From assembly GCF_030549615.1 (NCBI RefSeq), contig NZ_CP130832.1:3224001-3288000 (forward strand): 64,000 bases of DNA, given 5' to 3'. Both the position numbers and the translations under genes were made by a program. Within the stretch, counting starts at the first letter, position 1; each line of letters opens with the position of its first letter. The notes below the pieces were generated by a model. That model worked only from the letters and a program-made list of their open reading frames with translations. It had not been told where the DNA came from and ran no database searches. The stretch is from Stenotrophomonas sp. 610A2 (GTDB taxonomy: Bacteria; Pseudomonadota; Gammaproteobacteria; Xanthomonadales; Xanthomonadaceae). Positions 40,157-48,900 of this stretch are shown piece by piece.

Positions 40157-40282
40157 TAGAAGCTTGCCCTCACCCCAACCCCTCTCCCGCAGGCGGGAGA
40201 GGGGCTCGGATTGCTTGCGCTCGTAGTGCACTAGCCCCTCTCCCGCCTGCGGGAGAGGGGTTGGGGTGAGGGCAAGCTTCTA
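40157..40282. repeat. Perfect 50-bp inverted repeat (paired family-C elements)
   Basis: Bases 40157-40206 and 40233-40282 are exact reverse complements, beginning TAGAAGCTTGCCCTCACCCC on the left arm, with a 26-base spacer. Each arm itself contains the family-C hairpin (CCTCTCCCGC...GGGAGAGG). It lies between two convergent transcription units, each with its own terminator, inside the gap 40067-40363. Confidence 0.97.
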
Positions 40283-40310
40283 GCTAAAGATATAAACCAA
40301 AGAAAAAGAA

Positions 40311-40329
40311 AAGCGGGCAAAGCCCGCTT
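40311..40329 (-). terminator. Rho-independent terminator of the cbpA-like gene
   Basis: 8-bp stem AAGCGGGC / GCCCGCTT with loop AAA, followed on the minus strand by a T-rich run (TTCTTTTTCTTTGG). Confidence 0.85.
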
Positions 40330-40363
40330 CTCTTCAACAGCAACAGCGCAAACCAAACCGCAC

Positions 40364-41263
40364 TCAGTCCTCGCCAAACGCCTTGGCCAGGTCCTTGTAC
40401 GCCTTGCGCTGCTCGTCATTGGTCGCCACCGGCGCAATCACTTCCAGCTCCACGATCTGATCGCCATCGGGCTTGCCCGGCAAACCACGGCCGCGCAGGC
40501 GCAGCTTGCGGCCACTGTCCGAATCAGCCGGCACCTTCAGCTCCACCGAGCCACCCAGGGTTGGCACGCTGATGCTGGTGCCCAAGGCAGCCTGCCACGG
40601 CGTCACCTGCAAGGTGTACAGGATATTGAGGCCATCAACTTCGAATCGCGGATGCGAGGCGTACTCCACCTCCAGCATCAGGTTGCCACCACCACTGCCC
40701 TGCCCGCTCAGGCGGATCACCTGGCCCGGGCGGATACCCTTGGGCACGCGTACGTCGAGCTGGCGGCCGTCCACGGTGATGCGCAGGCTGTCGCCGCTAT
40801 ATGCAGCCTCCAGCGGCACCGACAGCTTGGCGCGGGTATCGCGCATCGGCTGCGGGCCGGCACCACCGAAACCCGGGCCCGGACGCCGTCCACCCGCACC
40901 CGCGCCACCGCGCTGGCGGGCAAACAGACTCTCGAAGAAGTCGCTGAAACCGCCGTTGGCATTGCCGCCGCCGAACACTTCCTCGAAATCAAAGCCCTGC
41001 CCGCCGCCAAAGCCCGGCGGCGCATTGAACTCCTCGCCCGGACGGTAGCCCTGCGCGCGCAATTGGTCGTAGGCCTTGCGCTTGGCCGGGTCGCGCAGCG
41101 CCTCGTAGGCCTCGTTGACCGCCTTGAATTTCTCCTCGGCGCCGGCTTCCTTGCTGACGTCCGGGTGGTACTTGCGCGCCAGCCGACGGTAGGCCGTCTT
41201 GATCTCGGCATCGCCGGCGCTGGGTTCAACCCCAAGCGTGGCGTAGTAATCCTTGAATTCCAT
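40364..41263 (-). CDS. cbpA: DnaJ-class curved DNA-binding co-chaperone (CbpA-like)
   Basis: 299 residues from ATG 41263. The J domain (1-68) has the HPD tripeptide at 33-35. A Gly/Phe-rich linker (about 95-150) follows, then the two C-terminal beta domains with VPKGIRPGQVIRLSGQG and LRLRGRGLPGKPDGD. There is no Cys zinc domain, matching CbpA rather than DnaJ. It stimulates DnaK and in E. coli also binds curved DNA. The Hsp20 gene lies just upstream in the same orientation, suggesting a heat-shock unit. Confidence 0.9.
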   Translation of the reverse strand: MEFKDYYATLGVEPSAGDAEIKTAYRRLARKYHPDVSKEAGAEEKFKAVNEAYEALRDPAKRKAYDQLRAQGYRPGEEFNAPPGFGGGQGFDFEEVFGGGNANGGFSDFFESLFARQRGGAGAGGRRPGPGFGGAGPQPMRDTRAKLSVPLEAAYSGDSLRITVDGRQLDVRVPKGIRPGQVIRLSGQGSGGGNLMLEVEYASHPRFEVDGLNILYTLQVTPWQAALGTSISVPTLGGSVELKVPADSDSGRKLRLRGRGLPGKPDGDQIVELEVIAPVATNDEQRKAYKDLAKAFGED

Positions 41264-41389
41264 CCTCACACCTCTGAAAAAAAGCTGGCCCGACACCTTG
41301 CGGCAACGGGCCATCGTGCAATCGGCAGGCGCCGTGGGCCCATTCTACCGGGCCACGGCGCCTGCGCAGGTGGAAGTTCACTCACGCCA

Positions 41390-41827
41390 TCAGGCGTTAG
41401 GCTGGCCCTGCACCACCTGGATGCGGCGCGGTGCCGCCTCGCTGCGCTTGGGAATGCGCACTTCCAATACGCCATTGTGGCTGTGGGCAACGATGCCCTC
41501 GGCATCGGCGCTGTCCGGCAGCACGAAACGGCGGTTGAATGCCCCCTGGCCGCGTTCGCTGCGGGTCAGCCGCTGGCCTTCGGCCAGTTCCGGCGCGCTA
41601 CGCTGGCCGCTGATGGTCAACACGCCCTTTTCCATCTGCACGTCAATGCTGGCGGGATCAACGCCAGGCAGGTCGGCGACAACGACAAAGCGATTGGCTT
41701 CCTCACGGATATCCACTGCCGGCACCCATGCTGAAGCGGTGTTGTTGGTGACGGTTTCAAGCAATGGCGACAACAGCTGATGAATCTCGGACTGCGTCGG
41801 CCACTGGCGGTAACGTACGATGCTCAT
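41390..41827 (-). CDS. Small heat shock protein, Hsp20 family
   Basis: 145 residues from ATG 41827, preceded by AGGAGG seven bases upstream. The alpha-crystallin domain (about 40-135) includes VADLPGVDPASIDVQMEKG, LTISGQR and the characteristic HNGVLEVRIPK. A C-terminal IQV-like IxI motif is present. It is an ATP-independent holdase for unfolded protein. Downstream lies the cbpA-like gene (126-base gap). The intergenic leader contains heat-shock promoter-like elements. Confidence 0.94.
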   Translation of the reverse strand: MSIVRYRQWPTQSEIHQLLSPLLETVTNNTASAWVPAVDIREEANRFVVVADLPGVDPASIDVQMEKGVLTISGQRSAPELAEGQRLTRSERGQGAFNRRFVLPDSADAEGIVAHSHNGVLEVRIPKRSEAAPRRIQVVQGQPNA

Positions 41828-41843
41828 GATGTCCTCCTGCAAG

Positions 41844-41920
41844 ATATGGGGACCTGCATGCCGGAATGGCGCTGCCTTTCCCATGCACACGACGTATTGT
41901 GTGAAGACCGCCTTTTCAAG
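41844..41920 (-). promoter_or_regulatory. Heat-shock (sigma-32-like) promoter elements upstream of hsp20
   Basis: On the minus strand, CTTGAAAA (41913-41920) matches the sigma-32 -35 consensus, and CAATAC-like bases follow about 14 further on. A perfect CCCCATAT (the sigma-32 -10 octamer) lies at 41844-41851, but about 60 bases downstream of that -35, so the two cannot form one promoter. Which element is used is unclear. Confidence 0.35.
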
Positions 41921-41978
41921 CTGTTGACGCGGTGCTTCCACCGTCTCTTTAAACTTCAATTCAGCCTAGGAGTCCTGC

Positions 41979-42461
41979 ATGTCCATCAACGTTGGCGATC
42001 GCATCCCCGAAGTCACCCTCAAGCGCCTGCGCGAAGGGTTGGAGACGATCGACACCCACGCATTGTTCGATGGCCGCAAAGCGGTGCTGTTCGCGGTCCC
42101 CGGCGCATTCACCCCGACCTGCTCCGCCCGCCATCTGCCTGGCTACGTCGAGCACTTCGAGGATTTCCGCAACCGCGGCATCGAGGTGTTCTGCATGGCG
42201 GTCAATGACCCGTTCGTGATGCAGGCCTGGGCAAAGAGCCAATCCGTGCCCGATGGGCTGCAGATGCTGTCAGACGGCAACGGCGACTTCACCCGCGCAC
42301 TGGGCCTGGAAATGGATGCCAGCGCGTCCGGCATGGGCATCCGTTCGCGTCGTTTTGCGCTGTACATCGAGAACGGCGTGGTCCGCGCTACCTATATCGA
42401 ACAGCCGGGACAATTCGAGGTATCCGGGGCCGAGCATGTGCTCGCCCATCTCCCCAGCTAG
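41979..42461 (+). CDS. Peroxiredoxin, Prx5-like (redoxin family)
   Basis: 160 residues. Peroxidatic Cys48 is in VPGAFTPTCSARHLPGY, the Prx5/AhpE-like PxxxTxxC pattern; a second Cys is in VFCMAVND (about 72). The enzyme reduces hydroperoxides with thiol or glutaredoxin reductants. It diverges from hsp20 and is followed, 26 bases later, by a ferritin-like gene, an oxidative-stress/iron pairing. Confidence 0.93.
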   Translation: MSINVGDRIPEVTLKRLREGLETIDTHALFDGRKAVLFAVPGAFTPTCSARHLPGYVEHFEDFRNRGIEVFCMAVNDPFVMQAWAKSQSVPDGLQMLSDGNGDFTRALGLEMDASASGMGIRSRRFALYIENGVVRATYIEQPGQFEVSGAEHVLAHLPS

Positions 42462-42487
42462 GGGTTCAATAGAAGGAAAGGCCAGCC

Positions 42488-43063
42488 ATGAGCAAGCAGC
42501 CCGCCGCCAAGTCGACAAGAACAACGCAGTTGGCAGGAATCACCGATCGGAAAACCCTGCGCGCCAACGCGCGCAAGAGTATCGAGGACGGTGCGGTAAC
42601 ACCGACCTACAGCGCCAACCGCACGGCGGTGATCAAACTGCTCAATGACGCGCTGGCCACCGAATGGGTGTGCGTGCTGCGCTACTACCGGCACTACTAC
42701 ATGGCCAAGGGCATGCTCGCCGACTCGGTGAAAGCCGAGTTCCTGGAACACGCGCAGCAGGAGCAGGCACACGCCGCCCTGCTGTCCGAACGCATCGTGC
42801 AGCTGGGCGGTGAGCCCGACCTCAATCCGGACACCCTCACCGCCCGCGCCCATGCCGAGTACAAGGAAGGCGGCAACCTGCGCGACATGGTGCGCGAGAA
42901 CCTGATCGCCGAGCGCATCGCCATCGACAGCTATCGCGAGATGATCAACTTCATCGGCGACAAGGACACCACCACCAAGCGCATCCTCGAGCAGATATTG
43001 GCGCAGGAAGAAGAGCACGCCGATGAGTTCGCCGATCTATTGGAAGGCTGGATCGGCGAGTAA
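42488..43063 (+). CDS. Ferritin-like (bacterioferritin/Dps-type) di-iron protein
   Basis: 191 residues from ATG 42488 with AGGAAAGG upstream. The four-helix ferritin fold carries di-iron ligands: Glu in NDALATEWVC, EHAQQEQAHA, ENLIAERIAIDSYRE and AQEEEHADEF. The basic N-terminal tail (about 30 residues) is reminiscent of Dps-like DNA-binding tails. It probably stores or oxidises iron. It lies directly after the peroxiredoxin gene and is likely cotranscribed. Confidence 0.85.
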   Translation: MSKQPAAKSTRTTQLAGITDRKTLRANARKSIEDGAVTPTYSANRTAVIKLLNDALATEWVCVLRYYRHYYMAKGMLADSVKAEFLEHAQQEQAHAALLSERIVQLGGEPDLNPDTLTARAHAEYKEGGNLRDMVRENLIAERIAIDSYREMINFIGDKDTTTKRILEQILAQEEEHADEFADLLEGWIGE

Positions 43064-43075
43064 GCCTGAGACTTG

Positions 43076-43411
43076 GTAGCGCCGAGCCATGCTCGGCTGG
43101 AGCCTTACCGGCAAACCCAAAGCTGTAGAGCCGAGCCATGCTCGGCTGGAGCTTTGCCGGCAGCCCCAAGGTTGTGGGAGCGGCGTAAGCCGCGAAGCTG
43201 ACACTGCTGAAATTGCAGGGATCTCTGCAACCTGATTCATTTGTTGCTTCGCGGCTTACGCCGCTCCCACAAGCGCGGATTGTTTGGAAAGCGTCTTGCC
43301 GAGCATGGCTCGGCACTACGGGGGTATTGCTTGGAAAGCCCCTTGCCGAGCGTGGCTCGGCACTACAGGGGATTGCTTGGAAAGCCCCTGCCGAGCATGG
43401 CTCGGCACTAC
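43076..43411. repeat. Dense REP cluster between the ferritin-like gene and pbpC
   Basis: The 355-base gap 43064-43418 contains two direct SMAG variants (GTAGCGCCGAGC at 43076, GTAGAGCCGAGC at about 43126), one REP GTGGGAGCGGCG (about 43174-43200), its inverse (about 43247-43271) and three inverted SMAG copies (about 43295-43319, 43341-43366, 43385-43411) separated by a conserved spacer GATTGCTTGGAAAGCCCC or a close variant. The order is roughly mirror symmetric. No gene is supported. Confidence 0.92.
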
Positions 43412-43418
43412 ATGGCAG

Positions 43419-45803
43419 TTAGTTCGCTACGCGGAAGCGGACACGTGTCCATGCGCCGTCGGCTGCCAATGCCGTCAGCGTGTGTTCGCCGGCATCGTTG
43501 AAGTCGCGAGTGAAGGTGCGGGTGCCCTGGGTCTGGGCGATCCAACGGCCGTCGAGCAGCCATTCAATCGTGGACTCGCTGCCCAAGGCACGCAGCTGCA
43601 GGCGCGGGCCGTGCTGGGCGCCCGGCGGTCTAGCCAGCGTGGCCAGGTCATTCAAACCTTCGATGTGCAGCACGCCATCGGATTGCCGACCGTCATCGGC
43701 GCAGTCCGATGCCAATGGCGGCAGGCTTTGCGCCTGTCGCTGCGCCACGGTCAGCCACGGCGAGGCCATCGCCGGCCAGCGCGCGATCTCGCGATCCTCT
43801 ATCTGTGGATGGCCTTCGCAACCAGGTGACAGCCGTTGGCCAGTCTTTGCATCCACCTGGAAGCGCATGCGCCCGGATTGCCATAGCCGCGCTTCGCGCT
43901 CAGGAAAGCTTGGTGGCACCACGCCGTCCAACACCCAGGCGGGGAAGCGGCGCTGGCACATCGCTGCTGGCGTCTGCTCGGCGGCGATGCCCAACGGCCA
44001 ACAGATCTCGACCTCGCTGACGCTGTCCGGCCGTGCGCGCACTGCATTGTCAGCGGCCTGGCGCGGCAGGCTGTCGATGACCTCAAACATCAGCGGCAAG
44101 GCCGTCACCGCGCCGTATTGGCCCGGCAGCGGCGTCCCATCCGGACGACCAACCCAGACGCCAACGGTATAGGAGCGGGTGCTGCCGATTGCCCAGGCAT
44201 CGCGGTAGCCGTAACTGGTGCCGGTCTTCCAGGCCACGCGCGGGCGATTGCCGGTATCGAAAGTGCCTACTCCGTAACCGGGGCGCGGATTGGACTCGAG
44301 CACATCACGCACGATCCACGCCGCTCCAGGCGATATCAGTCGGCGCTCGATGCGCGGGTCTTTGGGCGTGTAGCGAACGCGCCCGGCGATGCCCTCGCGA
44401 TTCAAGGCCGAGAACGCACCTACCAGATCCTCCAGTCGTGCTCCGGTGCCACCAAGGATCAGCGCAAGGCTGGGCTGGGTGCCGTGCGGAAAACGCAGAT
44501 TGATGCCAGCATTTCCCAGCCGTGCGGCAAAACGTGAGGGACCAACCCGATCCAGCAGATCCACCGATGGCACGTTCAAAGACAGCCGTAATGCGGTGGC
44601 CGCACCGACCGGACCGTTGAACGCCGCATCGAAGTTGCCCGGCCGGTAGCCGCCAAAGCTTTGCGGCGCATCGACGATCAGGCTCTCCGAATGGATCAGG
44701 CCATCGTCCAGTGCCATCCCGTAAAGGAACGGCTTGAGCGTTGAACCCGGCGAGCGCCAGGCCTGCACCATGTCCACGTGACCCAATCGGGCCTTGTCCG
44801 CAAACGTAACCGAGCCGACATAGGCGCGCGCCTCCAGCGTGCTGTTGTCCATTACCAACAGTGCGGCTGATGTGCGCTCCGGCAGTTGTGAGAAATAGGA
44901 AGAGACACGTTCTTCCAGCGTACGTTGCAGACCGCTGTCGATGCTCGTTTCGATCTGCGGTACACGCGGGTATGTGCTGCGCATGCGCTGCGCCAGCAAG
45001 GCGGCATGCAGGGGCTGCTGCAGCGAACGGGCTACCACCGGCTCGATGCGTGCGTCGGCTACGTCATCGGCCGACCACACCTTGAGCTCGGCCATGCGTG
45101 CCAGCACCTTGTCGCGGGCGCGCTGTGCAGCCTCGGGATGTCGATCAGGGCGCAGCCGGCTGGGGGATTGCGGCAGCACCGCCAGCAATGCGGCCTCGGC
45201 TTGTGACAGATGCGTGGCCGACTTGCCCAGATAAGCCCAGCTGGCGGCTTCCACGCCTTCGATGGTGCCACCGTAAGGCGCGCGTTCCAGGTAAAGGTCG
45301 AGAATCTGCGCCTTGCTCAGATGCACTTCCAGCTGCAACGCACGCAAAAGCTGTTTCACTTTGCCCCAGGGCGTACGCGTGTGCGGGTCGAGGATGCGCG
45401 CGACCTGCATGGTCAGGGTCGAGCCACCGGAGACGATGCGCCGTTCCAGCAGCATCTGCTTGCCAGCGCGTGCCAGTGCCCACGGGTTGATTCCGGGGTG
45501 GCGCCAGAACCAGCGATCTTCGTAGGTCAGCAGCGCCTGCAGGTACAGGGGCGAGATGGTTTTTGCGTTCGCCGGGTAGCGCCACACACCTTCGGCATCG
45601 GCGAAGGCGCGCAGCGGTGTGCCGTCACGCGCGACCACCAAGGTGCTGGTGTCGCGTGATCTCGGCAGTGGTAGCGGGAATGCCAGGTCCAGCACCAGCA
45701 GCAATGTCAGCAGGGCGGCGAGCACCCAGCGCAGGTTGCGGAGCGTGAAGATGGTGCGCAGGCGGGTGCCGACGTGTTTCAGCCGAGGGGCGCGCGCGTT
45801 CAC
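43419..45803 (-). CDS. pbpC: Penicillin-binding protein 1C
   Basis: 794 residues from GTG 45803. An N-terminal membrane helix (about 25-45) precedes the GT51 glycosyltransferase domain (catalytic Glu95 in YEDRWFWRHPGINP; GGSTLTMQVAR). The transpeptidase domain has SxxK at Ser354-Lys357 (SPGSTLKPF), and KTGTSYGYRDAW; the C-terminal BiPBP_C domain covers about 700-794. It polymerises and crosslinks peptidoglycan. It is the partner of the alpha-2-macroglobulin gene just upstream, as in many proteobacteria. Confidence 0.96.
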   Translation of the reverse strand: MNARAPRLKHVGTRLRTIFTLRNLRWVLAALLTLLLVLDLAFPLPLPRSRDTSTLVVARDGTPLRAFADAEGVWRYPANAKTISPLYLQALLTYEDRWFWRHPGINPWALARAGKQMLLERRIVSGGSTLTMQVARILDPHTRTPWGKVKQLLRALQLEVHLSKAQILDLYLERAPYGGTIEGVEAASWAYLGKSATHLSQAEAALLAVLPQSPSRLRPDRHPEAAQRARDKVLARMAELKVWSADDVADARIEPVVARSLQQPLHAALLAQRMRSTYPRVPQIETSIDSGLQRTLEERVSSYFSQLPERTSAALLVMDNSTLEARAYVGSVTFADKARLGHVDMVQAWRSPGSTLKPFLYGMALDDGLIHSESLIVDAPQSFGGYRPGNFDAAFNGPVGAATALRLSLNVPSVDLLDRVGPSRFAARLGNAGINLRFPHGTQPSLALILGGTGARLEDLVGAFSALNREGIAGRVRYTPKDPRIERRLISPGAAWIVRDVLESNPRPGYGVGTFDTGNRPRVAWKTGTSYGYRDAWAIGSTRSYTVGVWVGRPDGTPLPGQYGAVTALPLMFEVIDSLPRQAADNAVRARPDSVSEVEICWPLGIAAEQTPAAMCQRRFPAWVLDGVVPPSFPEREARLWQSGRMRFQVDAKTGQRLSPGCEGHPQIEDREIARWPAMASPWLTVAQRQAQSLPPLASDCADDGRQSDGVLHIEGLNDLATLARPPGAQHGPRLQLRALGSESTIEWLLDGRWIAQTQGTRTFTRDFNDAGEHTLTALAADGAWTRVRFRVAN

Positions 45804-45870
45804 TGGGGATGGTTCTTCAAACGTTGCCTGTGGAGCCGGGACGAAATGACTTGGCCGGGGAAGAGCTTAC

Positions 45871-45910
45871 CCCTCCCCAGCCCTCCCCTTGCCTTCGGCA
45901 AAGGGAGGGA
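45871..45910 (-). terminator. Family-D hairpin after the alpha-2-macroglobulin gene
   Basis: Stem CCCTCCCCTTGCC / GGCAAAGGGAGGG with loop TTC. The flank CTTACCCCTCCCCAGCCC is the reverse complement of the family-D repeat edges seen near 59584 and 59781. It may both terminate the upstream unit and represent a mobile repeat. Confidence 0.7.
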
Positions 45911-45921
45911 GCAGGAGCCGA

Positions 45922-48900
45922 TTACGGCTGCACCACCGTGATGGTACTCGGGCTGGAACGGCCCACGCCGCGCATGTCTGGACGGTACATGTCCTCGGCC
46001 AACGGCGGCGGCACCATGTAAGTACCCGGGGTGACCGCACGCACCAGATAGAACACGTGCGCGGTGCTGCCACGCGACAGCTTCAAGGCAGCCACGTAGC
46101 GGTCGTCACGGAACTCTTCATGCTTGACGTCGGCGGCACTGGAACGGTCGCTGACCTTGACCTCACCCACCACCACGTCGGCCCACTGCTTGGCATCGCC
46201 GAGGTTGAAGTTCTCGATCTCCAGGCCGGCCGGCAGCAGGTCGGTCAGCAGCGCATCGGGCATGTTCGAGTTGGAGGTGACGCTGAGCCGCACGATCAAG
46301 GCTTCGCCTTCCTTCAACGGACGCGGCGTCCACGGCTTGCCGTCGGTGCCGAACCAGGAACGCTCGATGCCGATCACGCTGTTGTCCGGTGCCGGCGGCT
46401 GGCGCGGGATGCCGGCAACATCGAGGCTGGCGAACATCGGTGCCTCGCCCTGCGGCGAGAAGCGTACGCCCTGCGCCAGCTGCGCCATGTCGAACACGCG
46501 ACCAAAGGCCTTGCGTGCACTGATGTCCTCGACCTTGTCGCCAACCGCCAGCTCACCGGATACCAGCTTCTTCTGGTTGGCCATCAAGGCCTTGCCCAGA
46601 CGCGCCAGCGCCACCTGCTCCTGCGTGCTCAGCCACATCAGGCCACTGCCGCGACGCACATCCAGGGTGCGACCCAGGTCGATCACGCGCGCGTCGTACT
46701 CCGGCTTGGACAGACCGCGCTCGTGCAGCAAGGCGATCATCAAGGCTTCGTCGCGCAGGCGGGTGCCGTAGTCGCCGAAGTATTCCGGGCGGTCGGCGCT
46801 GGACTTGGCGAAGCCAGCGGCAATCGCTGCCTGGCCACGCTTGCTGTCACCCTGGATCGCCAAGGCTGCACCCAGATGCACCAGCGACAGGCCGGTCACT
46901 GCCTTGCTGCGCTCGTTGTCCCACAGCGTGCGCAGCGTACCCAGCGGTGCGCGGTTGACTCGTGACAGCACATAGCCGGAATAGGCCTGGTTGGCGAACT
47001 TCAGGCCATCACGGCGATCACTGCCATAGAACTGGTTGCCACCGCTGAGCAGGTCTTCGCTGATCCGGTTCAAAGCCTTCTGCAGCACGTTCTCGGGTAC
47101 GGCAAAGCCGGCATCCTTGGCATCGAGCAGGAACTCGGCCACATACGGGGTCAAGGCCGGATTGATGTAGTCGTCATCACCCCACATCGAGAAGTTGCCG
47201 TTGGACACCTGCATCGAGGCCAAGCGGCCGAACGCGCCTTCCATGCGCTCACGGCGTACTTTGGCGTCGAGGCCATCAGCACCCAGCATGGCCGAGGTGG
47301 CCTCATCCAGCATCAACGCTGCATAGCCCTTGCTGGTGGTCTGCTCGGCGCAGCCGTAGGGATAGTTCAAGGCGCCCTGCAGGGCAGAGGCAAACGGGAT
47401 CGGCGGCAAGGCGCTGACCAGCATGCGCGCATTGACCGAGCCGCCCATCAAGCCATTGGCGAAGCTGCTGTCCAGGGTGATCGGCGCCAGCGGATCCAGC
47501 GTGCGGGTCTGCGAGCGCAGTACCGATGGCCACGCGGCACGCACTGGCAGGTCGTAGCGGCGGTCCACCTTGAAGCCATTGCCGTCCACCCGCACCCGCA
47601 CCTTGGCTACGCTATAGCCTTCCTGCGCAGTCAGCGGGAAGCTCAGCGTGCTCTTGGCGTCCGCCGCCAGTTGCACCGTGCGGGTCGATTCGCCGATGCC
47701 AAGCGGGCCTTCGCCGTCCACACGCACATTGAACTCACCAGGCTTGCCGGTGAAGTTCTGCACGTCGAGGGTGACCGTGCTGCGGTCGCCCGGTGCCATT
47801 ACCCGCGGCATGCTGGCTTCAGCCAGGATCGGCGCACGCACCAGCGTTTCCACATCGCGGTTGCCGTAACGGTCAGCCGAATAAACCATCGTCGACACCC
47901 GCAAGGTGCCGTTGAAGTCCGGTACCTGCAGCTGCACCCGCGCATTGCCCTTGGCATCGAGCGCCACCGGGCCAGAGAACAGGTCCACGGTCTGCACGCG
48001 CGCGGTCGGCCGCTTGGCCTGCGGCAAGGCCGCCAAGGCCATGTCACCACCGAACTTCAGCTTGCCGCTATTGCCCTCGAAACTCTCGATCACGCGGCCA
48101 TAGATGTCATAGGCATCCACGCCCAGCCGACGCTGCGCGAAGAAGTGCCCGGGTGCATCCGGTACCGGGAAGCGGGTGATGTTGAGGATGCCCACATCCA
48201 CCGCCGAGACGGTGACATGTGCGGGCTTGCCGGCCAGCTCAGGCGCACTGACGGTGACCGTCATCGGCTGTTCCGGGCGCATCTGTTTGGGCGCGACCAG
48301 GCCGACCGCAACACGGCGGTCGCGGCGGTCCATAGGCACATGCGCCACGCCGACGGCACGCGCCGGGGTGATCTTGCTGGGCGCACTGCCGCCACGGAAC
48401 ACCAGCGCGGTGATGTAGACATCGTGCCGCTCCCAGTCCTTGGTCACCGGGATTTCAAAGGTGCTGCCCGGCTTGGCATCGATGTCCTGCACGTACAGCA
48501 TGCGGTCGCTTTCCACCATCAACACGCCACGGCCGGCATGCGGCGGAGTCAGCGTGACCTTGACGGTGTCGCCTGCGCGATAAGCGGTCTTGTCCAGCGA
48601 CAGCTTGACCTTGTCAGGGCGGGCATCCAGCCCACGGTTCTGATCGTCCCAGCTCCAACCGGCGCGGAACGGATAGCGCATGGTCAGGCCGGTGGCCGGA
48701 TCGAACACGTCCACCCGGTACTCGCCCCACTCCACCGGGAAATCGAAGCGGGCCGAGGTGGCACCGGCATCGACGGTGCGGGTTTCCTTGTTCTCGAAGC
48801 GACGGGTGAAGTCGTAGTCCCAGCGGTTGTCGGTATAGGTCCAGTGGTAGTCGCGCAGCTCGCGCACCAAGGTGATCTTCAGGCCCTTGGCCGGCTGCGG

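Noticed and set aside
43064..43418. CRISPR-like array because of spaced repeats
   Set aside because: The repeats are palindromic SMAG/REP elements in both orientations with conserved spacers, and no cas genes are nearby.
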